From Kangiellaceae bacterium (GTDB taxonomy: Bacteria; Pseudomonadota; Gammaproteobacteria; Enterobacterales; Kangiellaceae): DNA of 10,957 bases. How positions within the stretch are numbered: position 1 is the first letter of the stretch; each line of letters opens with the position of its first letter. The stretch lies in the NCBI GenBank assembly GCA_030590405.1, contig JAUUYO010000110.1:1-10957 (forward strand), in the 5' to 3' direction. Positions 1 to 6,163 of the stretch are shown piece after piece. The translations under genes were made by a program, and so were the position numbers. Below the pieces are notes generated by a model, which worked only from the letters and a program-made list of their open reading frames with translations, did not search any database and was not told the origin of the DNA.

Positions 1-45
1 ATAATCAGGAAATATATTGTCAGCTTGTTGCAGCCAGTTGCTCAC
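1..45 (-). CDS. Start of an unidentified gene, cut by the window edge
   Basis: A GTG codon at 45-43 overlaps by one base the TAG stop of the preceding permease gene (47-45). It opens a frame of 15 codons, MSNWLQQADNIFPDY, without a stop up to the window edge. The one-base stop/start overlap is typical of translational coupling in an operon. No clear Shine-Dalgarno site is seen just upstream, which fits re-initiation after the permease stop. An overlapping ATG two codons earlier in another frame stops after ten codons and is not a competitor. The product cannot be identified from 15 residues. In related export operons a sensor kinase, a response regulator or another transporter part often follows, but that is only context. 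Confidence is limited by the short length. Confidence 0.45.
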   Translation of the reverse strand, partial: MSNWLQQADNIFPDY

Positions 46-1259
46 TATTCATAATGGAGCGCTTCCGCTGGCGAAAACGCGGTGGCTAACTTCCCCGGAT
101 AATAGGCACATGATACAGATAACAGCAGCATAAACAACATAGCGGCGGCTTGACCTGACCAGAATAATGACCAGCTTAACTCTTGAAACACCCCTAAAAT
201 AGGCAACTGGACTAACAATACTAACGCTATTACGACCCCTAACAAGGTGACAATCAGTAGTTCGCTAATCACTTGCAAATGGATCCCTTTGGCAGTTGCA
301 CCTAAGGCGCGCCTTAAACCGATTTCCTGAGTACGGCTGGTGACATTTTGCCAGAGAACACCAAACAAGCCCATGGCGACCATGAAGATTAAAAAGCCGC
401 CGATGATTGCGGCCAATAGTAAAGGTAGAAATGTTTCCTGAAGCGCATTTTCACGACTTTTTTCCCAACTACTAATGGTAAAATCCCAATTGGGCGCAAC
501 CCCACTCAGCAATTGCATCAGCTTTTCTTCATAAGCAACGGTGATCCCCGGTATCATTTTTAATTCGATGCTGTGAATTTCGCCACCACGGTCATTGCCA
601 TATCCATAATCTCTATCATATCGATAAATAACATAGGGCGTTAGCTCGTTTAGCTCGCCCATTTGCCTGAAGTCTTCAAAAACACCCACAATTCGGCGCT
701 CTCGTAAATCACTGTCTTCCGCTTTTTCATTTGGCGCGATATTTGTTCCGATAGGCTCTTCATCGGGATAAAAATTTTCAACAAAGCGGCGATTAACAAT
801 CACAGGGTCGTAACTTTGCCCTTTATCTTGCAGGCCAAACCAACGCCCTTTGATTAAGTTCATCCCAAAGGTTTCTGGCGCGCCATCATCCATAGTGTTG
901 CGAAAAAAATGAATTTTCTTGCCGTTTATTTCGTAAGAAGAGCTTCCTCGCCATTGCCTGAAAGTGGGGTTTTTCATTAATTGAACCGTTTCGATTTGTG
1001 GTTGTTGTTCTAACAGGTTTATAAGCTGTTTGAGCTGCGCCTGATCGCGTTGTTGCTGCCATGATCCGTTCCAGTCGCCAAAGGTAATATTCCACATATT
1101 GTGGTATTCAAACCCTAACGGCTCAACATAAAGTTTGTAACTGCGAATGGCAACTGAAGCAATGGCGAAGACGATCATAAAGGCAATAGCCACTTCAGCG
1201 ATGATCAAACTATTGGATCGTTTACGATTCCAGATGGTTTTAAATATATGGACTAACAT
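45..1259 (-). CDS. MacB/FtsX-type ABC transporter permease, first half-permease
   Basis: This is an inner-membrane permease of the MacB_PCD/FtsX type, 404 residues. The layout is one N-terminal membrane helix (about 16-38), a large periplasmic domain (about 40-278), and three C-terminal helices (about 279-303, 331-352, 367-386). The segment EIGLRRALGATAKGI (about 312-326), after the second helix, is the conserved cytoplasmic coupling region of FtsX-domain permeases. Members of this family work with a LolD/MacB ATPase as mechanotransmitters: ATP hydrolysis moves the periplasmic domain rather than opening a channel through the membrane. The start follows the stop of the other permease gene by three bases, so the two are co-translated. 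The periplasmic domain is quite unlike that of its partner, so the pair should form a heterodimer. The substrate is unknown. The family is certain; a specific name is not justified. Confidence 0.93.
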   Translation of the reverse strand: MLVHIFKTIWNRKRSNSLIIAEVAIAFMIVFAIASVAIRSYKLYVEPLGFEYHNMWNITFGDWNGSWQQQRDQAQLKQLINLLEQQPQIETVQLMKNPTFRQWRGSSSYEINGKKIHFFRNTMDDGAPETFGMNLIKGRWFGLQDKGQSYDPVIVNRRFVENFYPDEEPIGTNIAPNEKAEDSDLRERRIVGVFEDFRQMGELNELTPYVIYRYDRDYGYGNDRGGEIHSIELKMIPGITVAYEEKLMQLLSGVAPNWDFTISSWEKSRENALQETFLPLLLAAIIGGFLIFMVAMGLFGVLWQNVTSRTQEIGLRRALGATAKGIHLQVISELLIVTLLGVVIALVLLVQLPILGVFQELSWSLFWSGQAAAMLFMLLLSVSCAYYPGKLATAFSPAEALHYE

Positions 1260-1262
1260 GAG

Positions 1263-2510
1263 TTATAAGCCTCTTTTAAGCGCAATGACCGGATCGAGTC
1301 GCGCCATTTTAAATGCAGGGTAGACACCAGAAACTAATGCAAAAATAAGGATCATCAGCAGGCTAACCGCAAAAACTCTAAAATTAAACGTGAACTCTAC
1401 ATAAGGAATAAGCCCACTTATTTCGATCCCATTAAGAATAAAAATACTGAGTGAAAATGCCATTGTTCCGCCGATAAGCGTTAGCAAAATATTCTCAATA
1501 ATAAACTGCCAAACCAGTTGACTCGTTGAAGCGCCAAAAGCTTTACGAACCCCAATTTCTGATGAACGCTCCATTATTCGGCTAATATTTAAGTTAACCA
1601 TATTAATGCTGGGCAGTAACATAAACAGCAGTGAGAGCAAAATTGAAAAAATAATTAAGGTTTGAATATGGGTCTCAAAACTTGTTTCTTCACCAAAAAA
1701 ATCACGCGCCATTTCTTCTAGCTTGTTATCGGCATAACTAAAAGCTTTTGTCATCTCTGAGTTTTCATTAACAAATTCATGTTTGAGTCGATTGATAAAC
1801 TCCAGTTGAGCGTCTTTTAAACGCTCAGGATTTGAATGATAAAGAATGGCTTGAAAATTCCCCCTCATTTGATGGCGATACGCGGTTGTTGGTAAGGTCG
1901 TGAAAGGCACCCAAATATCAGAATGGGCATTTAACTCTGTTGGAGGGACATTTTTTACTACCCCAATGATCTCGAAGCGTTGGTTTTGAAGGTCAATCTG
2001 TTCACCGACAACATCGGTACGATCAAAATATTGCAAAGCCGTGTGTTGATTGATCACTGCTACTGAATGACCCAAATCAAATTGTTGTTGATCAAAGCTC
2101 TGGCCATGAACAAATTCAAATTGTAATACCTTCCAATAATTAGCGTCAGTTCTGCGTAGCTGTTGTTTGATTTTTAACTCTTTAATAAAGCTCGAGATGG
2201 TGTTGCTTTTAGTGTAAACAGAAATAATTTCAGGAGCCTTAAGCGGTAATACATAATCATTAATAAACTTAAAGCCTGGGTAAGAAGAGTCAATATTTTG
2301 TTGCTTATCGTCAGTTAAAGTTAATTTGCTGATTACCAGAAAATGTTCATTGTTTTTTTCAGGCCCTGTCGGATACAGGTTATTATCAGCCACACGAGTG
2401 GCCACCACAATTATGGTTAAAGTAATACAGATCCCAAACAAATTAATAAAGGTAAAGAACTTTCGCCGCTGAAAAACTTTCCAGGCGGTCATAAGATAAT
2501 TTTTTAACAT
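1263..2510 (-). CDS. MacB/FtsX-type ABC transporter permease, second half-permease
   Basis: A 415-residue inner-membrane permease with the same plan as its downstream neighbour: helix 1 at about 18-38, a periplasmic MacB_PCD-like domain (about 42-280), and helices at about 283-303, 337-358 and 378-398. The FtsX coupling motif SSEIGVRKAFGAS (about 316-328) is clear, and the protein ends in the typical PAFKMARLDPVIALKRGL segment (the P..A..LDP..AL pattern of this family). The start is supported by an AAAGGAA Shine-Dalgarno site about 8 bases upstream. It lies 39 bases after the ATPase gene and 3 bases before the other permease, so the three form one transcription unit. The two permeases share topology but little sequence, which argues for a heterodimer and against a recent duplication. 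The substrate is not evident. Confidence 0.93.
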   Translation of the reverse strand: MLKNYLMTAWKVFQRRKFFTFINLFGICITLTIIVVATRVADNNLYPTGPEKNNEHFLVISKLTLTDDKQQNIDSSYPGFKFINDYVLPLKAPEIISVYTKSNTISSFIKELKIKQQLRRTDANYWKVLQFEFVHGQSFDQQQFDLGHSVAVINQHTALQYFDRTDVVGEQIDLQNQRFEIIGVVKNVPPTELNAHSDIWVPFTTLPTTAYRHQMRGNFQAILYHSNPERLKDAQLEFINRLKHEFVNENSEMTKAFSYADNKLEEMARDFFGEETSFETHIQTLIIFSILLSLLFMLLPSINMVNLNISRIMERSSEIGVRKAFGASTSQLVWQFIIENILLTLIGGTMAFSLSIFILNGIEISGLIPYVEFTFNFRVFAVSLLMILIFALVSGVYPAFKMARLDPVIALKRGL

Positions 2511-2541
2511 GGCTATTTTCCTTTGCTTATTTTAATGAATT

Positions 2542-2563
2542 AACTGGTTCTAATGAACTAGTT
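2542..2563 (-). repeat. Inverted repeat over the ATPase stop codon
   Basis: Arms AACTGGTTC (2542-2550) and GAACTAGTT (2555-2563) pair at 8 of 9 positions around a TAAT loop. In the minus-strand transcript the hairpin contains the ATPase stop codon and falls in the 39-base gap before the next permease. No T-run follows it, so it is not an intrinsic terminator. It could be a weak intercistronic RNA element that affects mRNA processing or stability, or it could be chance. Confidence 0.4.
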
Positions 2564-3215
2564 GGCCGTCAAAAACCCGAACAATCCGCTCGGTACGTTT
2601 TGCCATGGCTTCATCATGAGTCACCATCACAATAGTCGTTTCATGATTTTTGTGAAGTGATTCAATGATCTTCATGATCTCATCGCCCATATGACTGTCC
2701 AGATTACCGGTCGGTTCATCGGCTAATAATAGTTTTGGTTTGCCGACGATGGCGCGCGCCACTGCGACGCGTTGTTGCTGGCCGCCGGATAGCTGGTTAG
2801 GATAATGAAGAGTACGCGCCGATAAACCGACTTTTTCGAGTGCTTCTAAAGCCATCTGCCGGCGTTTTTTTGCGGAAATTTTTCGATAGAGTAACGGCAA
2901 TTCAACATTGTCGATCACCCTTAAATCAGAAATAAGGTGAAAGCTCTGAAAAATAAATCCAATCTTTTCGTTTCGCAACTGAGTGATATCTTTATCCTTA
3001 TAGGAAGTAATTTGCTGTCCTGCGACAGTTATCTGACCGTCGCTCGGTTGATCGAGTAATCCGATAATGTTCAGTAAGGTACTCTTACCGCAACCGGATG
3101 GTCCCATCACAGAAATGAATTCGCCCTTTTTGATCGATAAATCAATATTGGACAAGGCGGTTGTTTCAATCTTGTCGGTCTGATAGGTTTTGCTGATATT
3201 GGTTAAATGCAACAT
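2550..3215 (-). CDS. LolD/MacB-type ABC transporter ATP-binding protein
   Basis: A 221-residue cytoplasmic ATPase of normal length for this family; it powers the two FtsX-type permeases encoded next to it. All catalytic motifs are intact: Walker A GPSGCGKST (38-46), Q-loop Q90, signature LSGGQ (142-146), Walker B KLLLADEP (161-168) with catalytic E167, a D-loop TGNLDS after it, and H-loop H200. The subfamily-typical segments IGFIFQSFHLI and ADEPTGNLDS place it with LolD, MacB and FtsE ATPases. The start codon is preceded at about 8 bases by AAGGAT. It sits 39 bases downstream of the adaptor gene. The combination adaptor, ATPase, permease, permease is MacAB-like, but with ATPase and permease on separate chains. 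Naming it macB or lolD would overstate what the sequence shows. Confidence 0.95.
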   Translation of the reverse strand: MLHLTNISKTYQTDKIETTALSNIDLSIKKGEFISVMGPSGCGKSTLLNIIGLLDQPSDGQITVAGQQITSYKDKDITQLRNEKIGFIFQSFHLISDLRVIDNVELPLLYRKISAKKRRQMALEALEKVGLSARTLHYPNQLSGGQQQRVAVARAIVGKPKLLLADEPTGNLDSHMGDEIMKIIESLHKNHETTIVMVTHDEAMAKRTERIVRVFDGQLVH

Positions 3216-3254
3216 GCTTGTATCCTTTTTTGTAGGTTTCTATTTTTTAATGAT

Positions 3255-4499
3255 CTAGTTAATTGTAAATTCTTTTAAATGAAGATAACGGCTAACATCG
3301 GAGATGATTACTTCATCACCCGGATCAACGCCGTGCGTAATCTGGTAACTGTCTTTATTACTCAGACCAACTTCCACCTGAGTTCTTACCGCAATACCAT
3401 CGCGGATCACAAAAATTTTCTGAAGTCCTTTGCCACTAATAAACGGGCCTTTACTTAAAGTATTTACTTGATTGGCTTCATCAGTGATTAGCCCGACATC
3501 AACCCGAATATTCTGATGAAGCTGCGGATGAGCAGGTTGATCTAACCTAACGATGAGTTTCATCACGCCATTTTCAATGGTGGGCAATAAGGTTTCCAAT
3601 TCGCCTTTTAATCGTAGTTTATTGTACGCAACTGTTGCTCTCATTCCCGGCTTAAGCTGTGGCGCATAAAAATCGGATAAGCTGGCTTCAATTCTAAAAT
3701 TTTTACTATCGGAAACTTTAGCGAGTGGTTCTCCAATGGCCACACTGGCACCTTCTTCATTTTTAACCCAGCTTAAGACACCCGCTCGATTGGCTTTGAT
3801 GATTGAATGGGCTAATAAACGTTGTTGTTCGGTCAACGATTTATTCAAAATCGACTTTTCTAATAACAGGCCATCAATTTCAGCATTCGCTGTAGAGCGA
3901 ATATCTTGAACGGATTGTTTCAGTTGCTTGATCTCTATGTTTGCCCGCTTAACGTCTAGCTCGGCTTCCAGTAAATCGTGTTTGGCGGCGGCGCCGGTTG
4001 AGCTCAGCTGTTTTAGCCGGGCGGCTTTTACTGAGTGCCGCTCTAATTCGACTTCTAATAATTGTTGACGGCTATTGATCTCGTTGGTGGTTCTTTTAGA
4101 GCTTAATCCTCGCGCATGGATCTGGGTTTGTTTAAGCGCGATATTCTCTGTGATATTTTCGATCGACAGATCCAGCGCCCGGGTTTCTAATTGCAATATT
4201 GGTGTGCCTGGCTTAACGTGCTGGCCGGGTTGGGCTAACACTTTGATAATTCGAGAATTGATCTCACTAGAGAGCGTCTCTTCATTAGCAGGAACCACAA
4301 TGCCGCCCGCGTTGATGGTTGCAGTTATCGAACCAAGCTCGACTGTAGCGGTGCGCAAGGATGTACGATAAGCTGACGGGGTAAACAGCCAATGGATCCC
4401 GTACAATAATGCCGCAATGGCTAATAATGCAGCGACAACCCTCAATCTGGTTTTATTTCGTTGTTGAGAAAGCCTGGCTGTTGATAATGGTTGATCCAT
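3255..4499 (-). CDS. Periplasmic adaptor (HlyD/MacA-like membrane fusion protein)
   Basis: First gene of the left export operon, 414 residues from the chosen start. It would bridge the inner-membrane permeases to an outer-membrane channel such as TolC, which is not encoded in the window. Visible parts: a membrane anchor (about 21-39), the first half of the lipoyl/barrel-sandwich domain (about 50-107, with the turn AQPGQHVKPGTPILQLE), a long alpha-helical coiled-coil hairpin (about 110-232), the second lipoyl half (about 233-263, AGVLSWVKNEEGASVAIGEP), a beta-barrel domain (about 267-335) and a membrane-proximal C-terminal domain (about 355-410). The frame is open upstream to a TTG at 4619, adding 40 residues, but that stretch lies over a candidate promoter and would put an odd hydrophobic segment ahead of the anchor, so ATG 4499 is preferred. 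The ribosome site there is weak (GGGCG). Confidence 0.9.
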   Translation of the reverse strand: MDQPLSTARLSQQRNKTRLRVVAALLAIAALLYGIHWLFTPSAYRTSLRTATVELGSITATINAGGIVVPANEETLSSEINSRIIKVLAQPGQHVKPGTPILQLETRALDLSIENITENIALKQTQIHARGLSSKRTTNEINSRQQLLEVELERHSVKAARLKQLSSTGAAAKHDLLEAELDVKRANIEIKQLKQSVQDIRSTANAEIDGLLLEKSILNKSLTEQQRLLAHSIIKANRAGVLSWVKNEEGASVAIGEPLAKVSDSKNFRIEASLSDFYAPQLKPGMRATVAYNKLRLKGELETLLPTIENGVMKLIVRLDQPAHPQLHQNIRVDVGLITDEANQVNTLSKGPFISGKGLQKIFVIRDGIAVRTQVEVGLSNKDSYQITHGVDPGDEVIISDVSRYLHLKEFTIN

Positions 4500-4574
4500 A
4501 ATCGCCCAAAAATGGTGAATGATGTTTTGATGTATATCAATAACTGTGCCACAAGAGAAAATGCAGAACAAAGC

Positions 4575-4619
4575 ATTATAAAACAATTGGTTATAATTGG
4601 TTATAATTGGTTGGCTCAA
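4575..4619 (-). promoter_or_regulatory. Candidate sigma70 promoter of the export operon
   Basis: Read on the minus strand, TTGAGC (4619-4614) lies 18 bases before TATAAC (4595-4590), four and five matches of six to the sigma70 hexamers. A perfect TATAAT (4580-4575) follows 9 bases later but has no good -35 at the right distance. Either would give a leader of roughly 70-85 bases before ATG 4499. The 10-bp tandem repeat falls inside the spacer, so a binding protein there would compete with polymerase. This is inferred from sequence only. Confidence 0.45.
4585..4612. repeat. 10-bp tandem repeat, about 2.8 copies
   Basis: The unit AATTGGTTAT occurs at 4585-4594 and 4595-4604 and as the first eight bases at 4605-4612, with no mismatch. 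The period is close to one DNA helical turn, so the copies face the same side of the helix. It lies in the putative promoter of the export operon. Confidence 0.85.
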
Positions 4620-4628
4620 CGTCCTCTG

Positions 4629-4682
4629 GCTCCATTAATGTCCGATAATGAACAATTAATGATTGGAGCGTTCAATATTGGA
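4629..4682. repeat. Two overlapping inverted repeats
   Basis: One pair is GCTCCATTAAT (4629-4639) with ATTAAT (4655-4660) plus GGAGC (4665-4669), a stem interrupted by four bases. A second pair is TCCGATAATGAAC (4641-4653) with GTTCAATATTGGA (4670-4682), matching at 11 of 13 positions. The two cannot form together because they interlock, which is the geometry of alternative structures or of overlapping operators. No T-run follows, so they are not terminators. Confidence 0.5.
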
Positions 4683-4683
4683 C

Positions 4684-4697
4684 GATAACGAGTTATC
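4684..4697. promoter_or_regulatory. Perfect palindrome, possible operator
   Basis: GATAAC-GA-GTTATC is an exact 6-2-6 inverted repeat. Flanking GAC (4681-4683) and GTC (4699-4701) extend the symmetry with one extra base on the right. A second partner for the CGAGTTA half (4689-4695) is TAACTCG at 4723-4729. The size and symmetry suit a dimeric regulator in the divergent region; the regulator is unknown. Confidence 0.4.
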
Positions 4698-4789
4698 AGT
4701 CGTTCATTTAATCGTGACATAGTAACTCGAATAGCTTATTTCACTGTTTCTCCGGCGTGCGCTGAGGTGAATTCAGACGGCCTGTCAGG

Positions 4790-4818
4790 TTTCAACCATC
4801 CCGGCAATCAGGTACAAT
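4790..4818 (+). promoter_or_regulatory. Weak candidate promoter for the ferredoxin gene
   Basis: A TACAAT hexamer (4813-4818) matches the -10 consensus at five of six positions. The hexamer 17 bases upstream, TTTCAA (4790-4795), matches the -35 consensus at only three. Transcription would begin about 28 bases before the GTG start. The call rests mostly on the -10 and on position. Confidence 0.35.
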
Positions 4819-4852
4819 ACCGCTCCCAATAAGAGCTTAGAGTATTAATTGC

Positions 4853-5113
4853 GTGTCCTTAATAATCACCGATGAATGTATTAACTGTGATGTTTGCGAG
4901 CCGGAGTGCCCAAACGAAGCGATTTATCAGGGTGAAGAAATTTACGAAATCGATAAAGATAAGTGCACCGAATGTGTCGGGCACTACGATGAGCCGCAAT
5001 GCCAACTGGTTTGCCCGGTGGACTGTATTCCCCATGACGAAAGCAATGTGGAGTCGCAACAAGTGTTAGTTTTGAAGTACGAAAAGTTGACCGGCCAGAG
5101 GTTTGAGGGGTAG
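4853..5113 (+). CDS. fdx: YfhL-type 2[4Fe-4S] ferredoxin
   Basis: A cytoplasmic electron carrier of 86 residues with two [4Fe-4S] clusters. The first site is Cys9, Cys12, Cys15 and Cys19 followed by proline (CxxCxxCxxxCP). The second has Cys38, Cys41, Cys50 and Cys54, with Cys58 closing the motif. The eight-residue spacing between Cys41 and Cys50 and the C-terminal extension after the second cluster are the marks of the Allochromatium vinosum-type (YfhL/Fdx1) ferredoxins, which have very low and well-separated redox potentials. Partners in vivo are poorly known. The start is GTG; an ATG-initiated version would lose the first cysteine, so GTG is required. The ribosome site is weak (TTAGAG about 9 bases upstream). 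The gene stands alone, divergent from the export operon. In pseudomonads the same gene lies near coaD and mutM; here mutM is about 4.8 kb downstream. Confidence 0.93.
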   Translation: MSLIITDECINCDVCEPECPNEAIYQGEEIYEIDKDKCTECVGHYDEPQCQLVCPVDCIPHDESNVESQQVLVLKYEKLTGQRFEG

Positions 5114-5142
5114 ATCATTCAATCTGATCTGTCATTCAGGTC

Positions 5143-5171
5143 TGGACTTATGTACACGCTATGGTTATAGT
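5143..5171 (+). promoter_or_regulatory. Candidate promoter upstream of the exbD-like gene
   Basis: TGGACT (5143-5148) and TATAGT (5166-5171) are 17 bases apart and match the sigma70 hexamers at four and five of six positions. The -10 lies inside the first copy of the 20-bp tandem repeat, and the second copy begins at about the expected transcription start. The leader would be about 150 bases. Confidence 0.4.
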
Positions 5172-5202
5172 TAGCCAAAATAGGTTATAGTAAGCCCAAA
5201 TA
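5163..5202. repeat. 20-bp tandem repeat, two copies
   Basis: GGTTATAGTTAGCCAAAATA (5163-5182) is followed directly by GGTTATAGTAAGCCCAAATA (5183-5202), identical at 18 of 20 positions. The period is about two helical turns. It sits in the 217-base gap between the ferredoxin and ExbD-like genes; the rest of that gap shows nothing else recognisable except the AGGAT ribosome site before 5331. Confidence 0.85.
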
Positions 5203-5330
5203 CCCTGATAACAATAAAAGCAAGCGGTTCGAACAACCCAATCATACGTTCCAAAAATAAATAAAAATTCTCATAGAGATGGCAACCAACTCTAAAGTTT
5301 GGCCAAGTTATAAGAACAACAGGATAGAAA

Positions 5331-5744
5331 ATGAGCAGAAAACATAGACACGTAATAGAAGACGAAACCGAAGTTGATATGACTCCGATGCTGGATATCG
5401 TATTTATCATGCTGATATTTTTTATCGTGACAACTTCGTTCATTAAGGAAAGTGGTATCGAAATTAATCGGCCCAATGATAATCAGTCTGAAGCGCCACC
5501 TAATCCCACTTCACCAATTGTGATCCGCATCAGTGATACCGGTGATGTATCGATTGGACCAAGTCTAATTGAAGTTGCTCAAGTCGAGGCCAGAGTTTCG
5601 GCGGCATTATCTAAAAAGCCTAAAGCGGCGGTGATTGTTATGACTTCAGAGTCAGCGCGGACTGGCATTGTGGTTGGTGTGGTTGATGCGGTGAAAAAGG
5701 CCGGTATCGCTCAGGTGACCGTGACTAAAATGAAAAAGAAATAA
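5331..5744 (+). CDS. ExbD/TolR family biopolymer transport protein, orphan
   Basis: A 137-residue inner-membrane protein of normal ExbD length. It has a short cytoplasmic N-terminus, one membrane helix (about 20-37) containing the family motif VDMTPMLDIVFIMLIFFIV with the essential proton-path aspartate Asp22, and a periplasmic domain (about 45-137) ending in a basic tail. Family members are the D/R subunit of proton-driven motors (ExbBD with TonB, TolQR with TolA), where a dimer of this protein sits in a pentamer of ExbB/TolQ. No ExbB/TolQ or TonB gene is in the window, so it either borrows a motor subunit encoded elsewhere or its partner was separated. The start is supported by AGGAT about 6 bases upstream. 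A strong terminator follows the stop by about 30 bases, so it is probably transcribed alone. Calling it exbD or tolR specifically is not justified. Confidence 0.93.
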   Translation: MSRKHRHVIEDETEVDMTPMLDIVFIMLIFFIVTTSFIKESGIEINRPNDNQSEAPPNPTSPIVIRISDTGDVSIGPSLIEVAQVEARVSAALSKKPKAAVIVMTSESARTGIVVGVVDAVKKAGIAQVTVTKMKKK

Positions 5745-5776
5745 TCGCAGCGAAAAATCGGTATAGCTTTAAAACG

Positions 5777-5802
5777 AAAGGCGGCTTATTAGCCGCCTTT
5801 TT
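5777..5802 (+). terminator. Strong intrinsic terminator after the exbD-like gene
   Basis: A perfect 10-bp stem, AAAGGCGGCT (5777-5786) with AGCCGCCTTT (5791-5800), closes a TATT loop and runs into a T-tract (5798-5802). The A-run on the left side means it may also act on the minus strand. It isolates the exbD-like gene from the downstream operon. Confidence 0.9.
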
Positions 5803-5840
5803 ACGTCCTGGGATGGCGGGGTGGATGCGAAGTGCGTTAT

Positions 5841-5847
5841 AGAGGAG
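5841..5847 (+). promoter_or_regulatory. Shine-Dalgarno site that fixes a GTG start
   Basis: AGAGGAG lies 7 bases before GTG 5855. This near-ideal site supports the GTG as the start of the DUF3301 gene although no in-frame ATG is nearby. Confidence 0.85.
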
Positions 5848-5854
5848 AACATCA

Positions 5855-6163
5855 GTGTCAAAAGTGATCACACTGTTAATACTAGGTTTTATTGGCTGGT
5901 ATTGGTCGTATTCGCAAAAAATCAAACAACTAGCGCTGAGAGCCAGTGTCAAGCGATGCAAAGAGGCGGAGGTTCAGTTTTTAGATCACAGCGTTGTTCT
6001 GCATCGCATCGGTTTTAGAAAAAACAAGGCCAACCGCTGGAAAATGATCCGGGAATACCGATTTGAATTTACTTCAACTGGTGAAAATCGTTACATTGGC
6101 CGAGTGATATTACAAGGTCATTATGTGGTTTCCTCAGAACTAGAACCTTATAGCCTCAACTAG
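5855..6163 (+). CDS. DUF3301 family single-pass membrane protein
   Basis: A 102-residue protein with one N-terminal membrane helix (about 4-19, ending in WYWSYSQ) followed by a basic, mostly soluble domain. The pattern of an amphipathic segment with a single cysteine (RASVKRCKEAEVQFLDHSV), then REYRFEFTSTGENRYIGRV and a closing ELEPY, matches the DUF3301 family of gammaproteobacteria as I know it. The function of this family is not established. The GTG start is fixed by AGAGGAG 7 bases upstream. The gene begins 52 bases after the terminator of the exbD-like gene and is followed by a hairpin and then the ABC-2 ATPase gene, so it may be the first gene of that operon. No convincing promoter is visible in the short gap before it. 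The family call is fairly sure; the role is open. Confidence 0.85.
   Translation: MSKVITLLILGFIGWYWSYSQKIKQLALRASVKRCKEAEVQFLDHSVVLHRIGFRKNKANRWKMIREYRFEFTSTGENRYIGRVILQGHYVVSSELEPYSLN

Larger units (their letters stand above)
4500..4852. other. Divergent intergenic region between export operon and ferredoxin gene
   Basis: These 353 bases separate the minus-strand adaptor gene from the plus-strand ferredoxin gene. No convincing gene is present: the open frames are short, lack ribosome sites and look like chance. The region holds a 10-bp tandem repeat (4585-4612), overlapping inverted repeats (4629-4682), a perfect palindrome GATAAC-GA-GTTATC (4684-4697) and promoter-like elements towards both sides. 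It is the natural control region for both transcripts. The stretch 4700-4785 shows nothing recognisable. Confidence 0.7.

Noticed and set aside
4499..4619. 40-residue N-terminal extension of the adaptor from TTG 4619
   Set aside because: It starts at a rare codon that overlaps a candidate -35, is partly translated tandem repeat, and would place a second hydrophobic stretch before the normal anchor. ATG 4499 gives a typical adaptor.
4491..4688. 65-codon plus-strand frame in the divergent region
   Set aside because: No ribosome site, low-complexity repeat content, overlap with the adaptor start and no recognisable protein character.
5220..5250. tRNA-like T-arm with GGTTCGAA
   Set aside because: The flanking bases do not form the T stem, and no acceptor, D or anticodon arm is present.
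5171..5476. 101-codon minus-strand frame opposite the exbD-like gene start
   Set aside because: It is antisense to a clear ExbD membrane helix; its hydrophobic look comes from the opposite strand of that helix. No ribosome site was noticed.
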